The notes beneath the pieces are model-generated. The model was not told where the DNA came from. It searched no databases and saw nothing but the letters and a program-made list of their open reading frames with translations. From Rhodoferax sp. (lineage in GTDB: Bacteria > Pseudomonadota > Gammaproteobacteria > Burkholderiales > Burkholderiaceae_C): 21,262 nucleotides of DNA. The DNA is taken from contig JAIFMA010000214.1 in NCBI GenBank assembly GCA_020048795.1, positions 1 to 21,262 of the forward strand, written 5' to 3'. Each line of letters starts with the position of its first letter. The first letter of the stretch is position 1. Positions 14,286-20,775 of this stretch are shown here, in pieces. A program made the translations under genes and the position numbers.

Positions 14286-15484
14286 AAGCCTTTTCCCTGG
14301 CCTGGACTTACCTTTGGTCGCGCCCGCTGGGTGCGGCGCTGAATCTGCTGCTGCTCAGCCTGGGGCTGGCCTCCATCACGTTTTTGCTGCTGGTGTCCAA
14401 CCAGCTCAACAAAGCGTTTGAGCGCGACCTGCGAGGCATTGACGTGGTGGTGGGTGCCAAGGGCAGCCCGATGCAGTTGATTTTGGCAGGCGTGTTCCAC
14501 ATGGATGTGCCGCCCGGCAACGTGCCCCTGAAAGCGGTGCAAGCGCTGCAAAAGCACCCGATGGTGGCGCAACTCATCCCCATCAGTCTGGGCGACAGCC
14601 TGCGCAGTTTTCGTATTGTGGGCACCTCGCACGACTACATCACCCATTACCAGGCCAAACTGGCGCAAGGGCAGCTCTGGACTGAGCCGATGCAGGTGGT
14701 GCTGGGTGCCACGGCCGCGCGCAAGCTGGGCCTGGCCATGGGCAATACCTTTGTCGGCACGCACGGCCTGGGCGAGGGTGGCCACGTGCATGGCGACAGC
14801 ACCTACACCGTGGTTGGCATTCTGCAAGCCAGCAACAGCGTGCTGGACCGGTTGATCTTGACCGACACCGCCTCGGTGTGGAAAGTGCACGAAGACTACA
14901 CCGCGGTGGACGACGAAGACCGCCAGATCATGATCGACGAGCGTGAGGTCACCATGGCCTTGATCAGCTACAAGTCACCCTTGGCAGCGGTGAGTTTTCC
15001 GCGCCATGTCAACACCAGCACCGAGATGCAGGCCGCCGCCCCGGCGCTGGAAATCACCCGACTCTTGAGCATGCTTGGCCTGGGCACCGACGTGCTGCGC
15101 GCCTTTGCCGGCGTGCTGTTGCTCAGCGCCGGTTTAAGCGTGTTCATTGCGCTGTGGAGCGCGGTACGCGAGCGCCGTGGCGATTTGGCGCTGTTGCGCA
15201 TGCTGGGCGCACCGCCACGCAAAGTGGCAGCCCTGTTGTTGCTGGAAGCCCTGTGGCTGGGTGTGCTGGCTGCCGTGCTGGGCGTGCTGGCCGGGCAGGC
15301 CATGACGGCCGGACTGGCCTGGCTGCTGCAATTGGACAACTCCTTGCTGATTGGCGGCATGGCCTGGCCAGCAGGGTTGTGGATGGTGCCCGCTGTGGCA
15401 CTGGGGGTGTCTTTGATGGCGGCGATTTTGCCGGCGCTGGGGGCGTATCGTGTCAGTGTGCTGGAACTTTTACAAGGCAAATAA
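14282..15484 (+). CDS. FtsX-like ABC transporter permease, zur operon
   Basis: Inner-membrane permease partner of the preceding ATPase. 400 residues with MacB/LolC topology: one N-terminal helix (about 17-40), a large periplasmic domain (about 41-265), then three C-terminal helices in the FtsX domain. Near the start of that domain is ERRGDLALLRMLGAPPRKVA. The periplasmic domain has GIDVVVGAKGSPMQLILAG, typical of this subgroup, and a His cluster HGLGEGGHVHG that could touch metal. An upstream in-frame start exists, but ATG 14282 overlaps the ATPase stop (ATGA) and begins the conserved sequence. Transporters of this type usually work on lipoproteins or in the envelope rather than importing ions. 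A zinc-linked role is inferred from the operon. Confidence 0.9.
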   Translation: MKAFSLAWTYLWSRPLGAALNLLLLSLGLASITFLLLVSNQLNKAFERDLRGIDVVVGAKGSPMQLILAGVFHMDVPPGNVPLKAVQALQKHPMVAQLIPISLGDSLRSFRIVGTSHDYITHYQAKLAQGQLWTEPMQVVLGATAARKLGLAMGNTFVGTHGLGEGGHVHGDSTYTVVGILQASNSVLDRLILTDTASVWKVHEDYTAVDDEDRQIMIDEREVTMALISYKSPLAAVSFPRHVNTSTEMQAAAPALEITRLLSMLGLGTDVLRAFAGVLLLSAGLSVFIALWSAVRERRGDLALLRMLGAPPRKVAALLLLEALWLGVLAAVLGVLAGQAMTAGLAWLLQLDNSLLIGGMAWPAGLWMVPAVALGVSLMAAILPALGAYRVSVLELLQGK

Positions 15485-15488
15485 ATTT

Positions 15489-15737
15489 ATGAAAAATTGG
15501 ACTCTAGCCCTTATGGGAATTGCGGCAGCAGCTATTTTATCCGTAGCGTCAGCGGCTGAGCTGGACAAAGCCACCAAAGAAGATATTGCGCGTCACCGCA
15601 TCATGGCGCAAGCGCATGAGAACGCTGCCAAATGCCTCGAAGCCGGCAAGTCTGACGCGGTGTGCGAGAAGCAATTGCAACTGGAATGCAAGGGTGTTGC
15701 CATCGGAAAATTTTGTGGCATGAAACACGAGCATTAA
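15489..15737 (+). CDS. Small secreted Cys/His protein, zur operon
   Basis: 82 residues. A Sec signal peptide (residues 1-22, Ala-rich core, cleavage near ASA) is followed by a 60-residue polar, probably helical domain with four cysteines (Cys49, 59, 67, 76) and a KHEH end. Four Cys with several His residues suggest two disulfides or metal binding in the periplasm. It starts 5 nt after the permease stop. The nearest Shine-Dalgarno-like sequence (AAGG) is far upstream, so coupling to the permease is likely. Residues 2-20 of the signal peptide are encoded by a copy of the dispersed 54-bp repeat. The family is not recognised with certainty. It is distinct from the larger DUF2796-type proteins found in related zinc operons. 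Confidence 0.8.
   Translation: MKNWTLALMGIAAAAILSVASAAELDKATKEDIARHRIMAQAHENAAKCLEAGKSDAVCEKQLQLECKGVAIGKFCGMKHEH
15494..15547 (+). repeat. Dispersed 54-bp repeat, copy 5 (encodes signal peptide)
   Basis: AAAT, TGGACTC, TAGCCC (15505-15510), 20 nt, GCTAT (15531-15535) and TAGC at the end (15544-15547) fit the family register perfectly. It starts 5 nt after the first base of the small Cys protein gene and supplies codons for residues 2-20. The repeat translates as an Ala/Leu/Ile-rich stretch that serves as the hydrophobic core of a Sec signal peptide. Confidence 0.75.
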
Positions 15738-15762
15738 CATCATGAGCTTGTGAAGGAGTGTC

Positions 15763-16338
15763 ATGAAGCGATTGTCATTTTTGCCAACGTTTGCGCCATC
15801 TGGCCAGGGTGTGCCCCACGCGGCTGCGTTGGCCTTGCTACTCACGCTGGGTGCCGCCATGATGCCCGTGCCCGGCTTGGCGCAGCTGAGTTCGCCCATT
15901 GCAGGGGGGTTGCCTGCGGGAACTGGCCCAGGGGTGCATAGCCCCAACAGCCCGTTTGCGCCCTTGCCCCCGCGCGCTGATGTGCTGCCCTGGTCACTGT
16001 TGACCGACGTGAAAACCAGGTTGGTCAACAAACGTGCATTGCCTAGTTACCCCGAACAGGTGCAGGCACTCAACGGCAAAACCCAGCGCATCCAGGGCTT
16101 CATGATGCCCCTGGAGCCGGGCGAGAAACAACGACATTTCTTGCTCACCTCGGTGCCGCTGACATGCGCGTTTTGCCTGCCCGGTGGACCGGAGAGCATG
16201 GTGGAAGTGAAAACAAAGACACCGGTGAAATATAGTCTGGAGCCGGTGGTCGTAGAAGGCCACTTTATGGTGCTCAACGATGACCCTTATGGGCTTTACT
16301 ACCGGATCACTCATGCTGTGACCGTGATGAATGAGTGA
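15763..16338 (+). CDS. Secreted DUF3299-family protein, zur operon
   Basis: 191 residues. A long signal peptide or N-terminal anchor (hydrophobic residues 19-40, ending PGLAQ) is followed by a linker rich in Pro and Gly. The conserved domain covers about 75-190: LPWSLLTDVKTR, ALNGKTQRIQGFMMPLEPGEKQ, then CAFCLPGGPESMVEVK with Cys135 and Cys138, and VVVEGHF. This pattern matches DUF3299, a periplasmic domain of unknown biochemical role that occurs with LolD/FtsX-type pairs in zinc-regulated operons (PA4066 in P. aeruginosa, as recalled). The CxxC could bind metal or be redox active. GGAG lies 6 nt before the ATG. Last gene of the zur operon. No strong terminator is visible after it. Confidence 0.82.
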   Translation: MKRLSFLPTFAPSGQGVPHAAALALLLTLGAAMMPVPGLAQLSSPIAGGLPAGTGPGVHSPNSPFAPLPPRADVLPWSLLTDVKTRLVNKRALPSYPEQVQALNGKTQRIQGFMMPLEPGEKQRHFLLTSVPLTCAFCLPGGPESMVEVKTKTPVKYSLEPVVVEGHFMVLNDDPYGLYYRITHAVTVMNE

Positions 16339-16592
16339 CCGCTGAACTGTCACACACCTTGAACAGAATTTCAGCCGGATGAGGCAGAGTATTTCACTGG
16401 TTTGGGGCGACCAGACACCTTTGACGGACGCAGTTTGATTTGTCGCAGGCGCACACCAGAGCGCCGAATTGGGATCCGACCCCAAATCTGCTGTCTACCG
16501 AAAATCAGATATATCCAAGTTGGCAGCACAAAAGCGTCAAGGTCCCTACATTTATAAGCCAAATTGACTTCGTGCCTGCTGTGCGTTGATTG
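16339..16592. other. Intergenic region between zur operon and CofD-like gene
   Basis: 254 nt between convergent genes. It is less GC-rich than its surroundings. It holds a weak inverted repeat, GTGAC-9 nt-GTCAC, just after the DUF3299 stop and a 63-codon minus-strand frame (16371-16562) that is Arg-rich and unrecognised. I see no convincing gene, terminator or repeat copy here. Confidence 0.4.
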
Positions 16593-17738
16593 TCACAAGG
16601 ACATCAGTGCGCCAAGGGTTGCCGCCACCTTGCCGGCATCGTGTCTGCCACGCTGCCACGGGTCTTCGTAGTCATCAAAAAGCACTTGCGTTGGCTCAAC
16701 AGGCGCTACCCGCCCCTCAGTCAGGTAGCGAAACCCCTCGACCACACGCACAAACGGGACCCAGCCGCGATTGGCCAGCACATGCGTCAGCACCCCGGCA
16801 CCCGCTGCGCGCTCAAAGGCCTGCACCAGTTCGCCCAGGCTGCGTCCGGTGGTCTCAGGGCACTCCAGAAGGTTGCCGATCAGCACCTTGGGCACCTGGG
16901 GCGCGGTTTGTGCGATGGCCTGGGCGATGCCTGGCACCGAAAAATGCGCCAGCGTGCTGGTAAAAAAACTGCCTGGCCCAAACACCATCAGATCCGCCGC
17001 AGCTATCGCCGCCAGCGCCGCCGGGTGGGCGGTGGGTGGCAGCATGGCATCTGCCTCGGCATCGCGGCACGCTTGAAGGTCAGGCAAGCGGCAACACAGC
17101 CGCACCTCGGCGATGCCCTGGCGCGCTTGCGCAGGGGGCAGCGCCGTGACCTTGTCTTGCCCATCCACCACACTGCCGTCGCGCAACCGCGCCTGCAACG
17201 CCACGGTATCGTCGGCGGTGGACGGCCACACCTGACCCGCGATGCCGCACAACTGCCGAAAAACAGCGATGGCAGCGTTGATGTCGCGGTCATGCGCCAG
17301 ATAAGCGCCAGTCAGCACAAAGTTGCCGACGCTGCCCCGGCGCAGGTCGAAGCCCTCGCCCATGCCGTCAGCGAAAACCCGCAAGCAGCGCAGAACTGCC
17401 GTGCGGACATCGGGCACCATGGTGGCCAGCAGCGGATGGGCACCGCTGGCGTAAAAGTCAAACTCGGCTTGCAACTCGGGGGCACTGCCGACTTCGGACA
17501 GGCGCGCGTTAAAGAACCGCACCACGGCGCTGGCCCGCTCTTCCCCGTGTGCCAGCGTCATCAGTGCCTGGCGGATGTCGCCCATGGCCAGAATGCCCAG
17601 ACGTTCGCGCAGCGCCTTGGAGCTGCCGCCACTGTCCCAGGCCGGCACCACCCGGGTGATGTCGTAGCGTTGTCGGCACAGCGCCATGGTGATGTCGCGG
17701 CTACCGCTGCCTCCGCCAAACATGACGATGCGTTTCAT
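16593..17738 (-). CDS. CofD/YvcK-family protein
   Basis: Member of the 2-phospho-L-lactate transferase (CofD) / gluconeogenesis factor YvcK superfamily. About 381 residues from the ATG at 17738. The nucleotide-binding start KRIVMFGGGSGSRDI replaces the usual GGGTG motif and is followed by VVPAWDSGGSSKALRE, which matches the DDGGSSG-type loop. Later segments GSVGNFVLTGAYL and DLMVFGPGSFFTSTL are also family-like. An in-frame ATG at 17780 lacks family similarity upstream of KRIV. Neither start has a Shine-Dalgarno, and TAAAAT lies 7 nt before ATG 17738, so a leaderless transcript is possible. F420 synthesis is not expected in this lineage. A YvcK-like or GAK-system CofD-like role is possible; function unknown. 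Confidence 0.8.
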   Translation of the reverse strand: MKRIVMFGGGSGSRDITMALCRQRYDITRVVPAWDSGGSSKALRERLGILAMGDIRQALMTLAHGEERASAVVRFFNARLSEVGSAPELQAEFDFYASGAHPLLATMVPDVRTAVLRCLRVFADGMGEGFDLRRGSVGNFVLTGAYLAHDRDINAAIAVFRQLCGIAGQVWPSTADDTVALQARLRDGSVVDGQDKVTALPPAQARQGIAEVRLCCRLPDLQACRDAEADAMLPPTAHPAALAAIAAADLMVFGPGSFFTSTLAHFSVPGIAQAIAQTAPQVPKVLIGNLLECPETTGRSLGELVQAFERAAGAGVLTHVLANRGWVPFVRVVEGFRYLTEGRVAPVEPTQVLFDDYEDPWQRGRHDAGKVAATLGALMSL

Positions 17739-18132
17739 GGCGCGAATTTTAGGGTCTGCACCGCAGGTCGTTCGTGGCATGAATAGCTGCCAGCGCCATA
17801 GCCATGTGGGGCTACCGACGGGCCTGATTCAACGCGATGTGGAATTTCCCCCCTTTCCCGCAGGGTGAGGGAGTAAAACGCATTGCCAAACAAAAACAAG
17901 TGGATGGCAGCCAGTGATTTCCGCATCCCCAAGGACTCATTTCACTTCTAAATCATCCGTGTCGTTGTGACTTCGCCTTGTCTAAGGGGTCAAGCAAAAA
18001 AAGCTTGAACAGTTCGGCCGCACTGACAAGCGCAATGCGTTGTTGCAAACCGCTTGTGTAGTAAGCGCCAATTTTTCATGTGAATCGCCGATCCTGCTGA
18101 TAATTTGGCAGTTTCTCTTTCAGGATCGCCGC
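17739..18132. other. Divergent intergenic region, CofD-like gene / glycerate kinase
   Basis: 394 nt between divergent starts. It contains a perfect inverted repeat, TCAAGC-A7-GCTTGA (17990-18008), and a GATAAT box about 30 nt before the glycerate kinase start without a good -35. A possible diverged copy of the 54-bp repeat lies at about 17783-17814 (minus strand) with a 21-nt instead of 20-nt core. No gene is evident. Confidence 0.45.
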
Positions 18133-19425
18133 ATGGTTGTACCCGACAGCACCCCGACCGCCCAACGCGCCCTGCTGCGCCAGATGTTTGATGCCGCCGT
18201 GGCGGCAGCGCAACCCGCGCTGTGCCTGGGTGCACACCTGCCAGCCGCGCCCAATGGCCGCACCATCGTCATTGGTGCGGGCAAGGCATCGGCGGCCATG
18301 GCGCGTGCTTTTGAAGACCTGTGGTGCGCGCGAGACAACCGTCCGATCGAAGGCCTGGTGGTCACCCGTTATGGTTATGAAGTGGCGTGCCAGCACATCG
18401 AAATCATCCCAGCCGCGCACCCGGTGCCCGATGCCGCCGGGTTACAGGCAGCGCAGCGCATCCGTCAACTGGTCAGCAGTCTGACGGCTGACGACCTGGT
18501 GGTGGCGCTGATCTCGGGTGGTGGCTCATCGCTGCTGGTGGCACCCGGCAACGGCCTGACTTTGCAAGACAAACAGGCTGTGAACGCCGCTCTGCTTGCG
18601 TCAGGTGCTACGATTTCTGAAGTCAACTGCTTGCGCCGGCATTTGTCAGCCATCAAAGGCGGACGCCTGGCTGCGGCCTGTTACCCGGCCAAACTGCTCA
18701 CGCTGCTGATCTCTGACGTGCCAGGCGACTCGCCCACCGATATCGCCTCTGGCCCCACGGTGGGTGATTCAACCACCTGCGCCGACGCGCTGGCGATCGC
18801 CGGGCGCTACCGAATCGCCCTGTCACCCGCCGCGCGCCGCTTGCTGCAAAGCGGCGCAGGCGAAACCGTCAAGCCCACGGATGTACGGCTGCAAAACAGC
18901 AGCGTGCGCATGGTCACCGCACCCCAAATGGCACTGGAGGCCGCCGCCCGGGTGGCACGAGATGCCGGGCTTACCCCGTACATTCTGGGCGACAGCCTGG
19001 AAGGCGAGTCACGCGACGTGGCCAAGGTGCTCGCTGGCATGGCGCGCCAGGTGCTGCTGCACGGCCAGCCGTTTCAGCGGCCTTGTGTGATGCTCTCGGG
19101 TGGCGAAACCACCGTGACGATTCGCGGCAAAGGCAAGGGTGGCCGCAATGTGGAATTTTTGCTGGCGCTGGGCCTGGCGCTGGCCGGAACACCGGGCGTT
19201 TATGCGTTGGCGGGCGACACCGATGGCGTGGACGGCGCCGAAGAAATTGCCGGTGCCATCCTTACCCCCGATACGCTTGAGCGCGCTTGGGGCCGGCGCA
19301 TGAACCCGCGCAGCTACCTCGACAGCAACGATGCGCACACCTTCTTTCAGCAACTGGGCGATTCGGTCATCACCGGGCCAACGCTGACCAATGTGAATGA
19401 CTTTCGGGCGATTGTGATTGGCTGA
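18133..19425 (+). CDS. Glycerate 2-kinase (MOFRL family)
   Basis: Phosphorylates D-glycerate to 2-phosphoglycerate in the cytoplasm. Members are often annotated as hydroxypyruvate reductase (TtuD/GckA). 430 residues. The N-terminal DUF4147-type domain carries IVIGAGKASAAMA (about 43-55), ALISGGGSSLL (about 121-131) and LLASGATISEVNCLRRHLSA, then LLISDVPGD. The C-terminal MOFRL domain (from about 310) has CVMLSGGETTVTIRGKGKGG, then RNVEF and GDTDGVDG. The frame is open from 18040, but AGGA 8 nt before ATG 18133 fixes the start. It is monocistronic. It may serve glycerate made from tartronate semialdehyde or other sugar-acid routes, in keeping with a sugar-acid lifestyle; that link is inference. 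Confidence 0.88.
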   Translation: MVVPDSTPTAQRALLRQMFDAAVAAAQPALCLGAHLPAAPNGRTIVIGAGKASAAMARAFEDLWCARDNRPIEGLVVTRYGYEVACQHIEIIPAAHPVPDAAGLQAAQRIRQLVSSLTADDLVVALISGGGSSLLVAPGNGLTLQDKQAVNAALLASGATISEVNCLRRHLSAIKGGRLAAACYPAKLLTLLISDVPGDSPTDIASGPTVGDSTTCADALAIAGRYRIALSPAARRLLQSGAGETVKPTDVRLQNSSVRMVTAPQMALEAAARVARDAGLTPYILGDSLEGESRDVAKVLAGMARQVLLHGQPFQRPCVMLSGGETTVTIRGKGKGGRNVEFLLALGLALAGTPGVYALAGDTDGVDGAEEIAGAILTPDTLERAWGRRMNPRSYLDSNDAHTFFQQLGDSVITGPTLTNVNDFRAIVIG

Positions 19426-19517
19426 CAAGCGGGTGTGTGATTCCAGGCACGCCTATCTTGCAGCCATTCCTTATCCATCACCCACTTCTTCTGGGACTGT
19501 GCCCCATCACTCAGGCG

Positions 19518-19598
19518 GTGGAGCGGCTGGCGCATGATTCGGACGGCGACGAGCGCGATGCCGTGTTCACACAGCGCGAAGTGGTGGACTTCATGCTG
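19518..19598 (+). pseudogene. Likely remnant of a type II R-M DNA methylase N-terminus
   Basis: 27 codons in one frame read like the start of Eco57I/N6-type restriction-modification methylases, with ERDAVFTQREVVDFML resembling the family pattern in which a VFT..EVV.F.L segment precedes the SAM-binding domain. The frame then runs into unrelated sequence and stops at about 19676, where hypE ends on the other strand, so nothing of the catalytic domain remains. Seen only as a short match to a remembered motif. It lies in the convergent gap between the glycerate kinase and hypE genes. Confidence 0.35.
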
Positions 19599-19644
19599 GC
19601 CCCCAGGCCAAAGCGCGCCTGCTTCAAAAATCACAACCAGCCGA

Positions 19645-20700
19645 TCAGCAAATGCGCGGCAATTGCTCGCCGCTGAGCCAGTCCACCACGCGGTGGCCGC
19701 CAAAGCGGGTGGCCATCTGTACAAAGCAGTTGTCGTCTGCCGTCACTGTGCCGATGCGTTTGGCCGCTGCACCCAGCGGGTGCGCGCGCATCGCGGCCAG
19801 CAGGGTGTCGGCGACCTCGGGGGCGCAGATGGCGATCAGCTTGCCTTCGTTGGCGACATACAGCGGGTCAAGACCCAGCAGCTCGCACGCGGCTTCAACC
19901 TGCGGCAACACCGGGATGTCGGCCTCAACCAGGCTCATGCCGACCTGGGATTGACGGGCGATTTCGTTGAGGGTGGTGGCAAGCCCCCCGCGGGTCGGGT
20001 CACGCAGCACATGCAGGTCGGTCGGGTTGGGCAGTGCCTGCAGCATGGCCTGCACCAGGGTGTGCAGTGCAACGGTGTCGGACTCAATGGCGGTCTCAAA
20101 TTCAAGTGACTCGCGCAGCGACATCACCGCCACGCCATGTTCGCCCAGCGTGCCGGAAACCAGAATCGCGTCACCGGGCTTGGCCTGGCGGCCGTCAATC
20201 AGCAGGCCATCGGGTACCACACCGATGCCGGTGGTGCTGATAAAAACGCCGTCGCCCTTGCCTTTTTCGACCACCTTGGTGTCACCGGTGACGACGGGTA
20301 CACCGGCTTCACGCGAAGCGGCGGCCATCGATTCCACAATGCGTTTCAGGTCCGCCAGCGGGTAACCTTCTTCGATGATGAAGCTGGCGGCCAGGTACAG
20401 CGGCCGGGCACCCGACATGGCGACATCGTTGACCGTGCCGTGCACCGACAGGCAGCCAATGTCACCACCGGGGAAGAATAGCGGCGAGATCACATGGCCG
20501 TCGGTGGCCATCACCAGCCGGCCTTGGAGCGGTGGCAGCAAGGCGCCGTCGTGGCCCTGGCGCAAAAACTCGTTGTCAAAGGCGGCGGCAAACAGCTCGT
20601 CAATCAGTTGTGCTGCGGCACGCCCACCGGCACCGTGCGTCATGTCGATGCGGCCGTGTTTGAAGTCGATGGGGCGCAGGTAGTTTTTCTTGGTGGTCAT
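19645..20700 (-). CDS. hypE: Hydrogenase maturation protein HypE
   Basis: Dehydrates the carbamoyl group delivered by HypF to a thiocyanate on its own C-terminal cysteine, providing the CN ligands for the NiFe-hydrogenase active site. 351 residues, PurM/AIR-synthase fold. Visible motifs are MTHGAGGRAA near the start, TDGHVISPLFFPGGDIG, VVTGDTKVVEKGKGDGVFI (ATP site) and RDPTRGGLATTLNEIA. The protein ends PRIC, so the catalytic terminal Cys351 is intact. The start at 20700 has no recognisable Shine-Dalgarno. The 26-nt gap to hypD is partly filled by a dispersed repeat. Last gene of a leftward hyp cluster that continues off the right edge, so a NiFe hydrogenase is expected nearby. Confidence 0.96.
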   Translation of the reverse strand: MTTKKNYLRPIDFKHGRIDMTHGAGGRAAAQLIDELFAAAFDNEFLRQGHDGALLPPLQGRLVMATDGHVISPLFFPGGDIGCLSVHGTVNDVAMSGARPLYLAASFIIEEGYPLADLKRIVESMAAASREAGVPVVTGDTKVVEKGKGDGVFISTTGIGVVPDGLLIDGRQAKPGDAILVSGTLGEHGVAVMSLRESLEFETAIESDTVALHTLVQAMLQALPNPTDLHVLRDPTRGGLATTLNEIARQSQVGMSLVEADIPVLPQVEAACELLGLDPLYVANEGKLIAICAPEVADTLLAAMRAHPLGAAAKRIGTVTADDNCFVQMATRFGGHRVVDWLSGEQLPRIC

Positions 20701-20721
20701 GGTCTAGGTTTGAATTGATCA

Positions 20722-20775
20722 GCTATCTAATCAGTAGCTGCTTGCGCCCTGGTTGCCTGGGCTACAACCTGAAAT
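20722..20775 (-). repeat. Dispersed 54-bp repeat, copy 6 (encodes HypD tail and stop)
   Basis: On the minus strand TAGCCC (20764-20759), 20 nt, GCTAC (20738-20734) and terminal TAGC within ATAGC (20722-20726) keep the family register exactly. The core contains GGGCGCAAGCAGCTAC. The element overlaps the last 15 or so codons and the stop of hypD and extends 5 nt into the hypD-hypE gap. Confidence 0.7.

Noticed and set aside
13628..14890. 420-codon minus-strand open frame opposite the ABC ATPase and permease
   Set aside because: It is antisense to two genes with intact ABC and FtsX motifs, has a His/Gln/Arg-biased composition, and shows no domain. It is typical of antisense frames in GC-rich coding DNA.
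16590..17786. 398-codon plus-strand open frame opposite the CofD-like gene
   Set aside because: Exact antisense of a gene with recognisable superfamily motifs. The translation is His/Gln/Arg-rich without motifs and has no ribosome site.
17783..17814. Possible seventh copy of the 54-bp repeat (minus strand) upstream of the CofD-like gene
   Set aside because: It has TAGCCC and GCTAT, but with a 21-nt core instead of 20 and without the terminal TAGC. It could be a decayed copy but is not strong enough to list as one.
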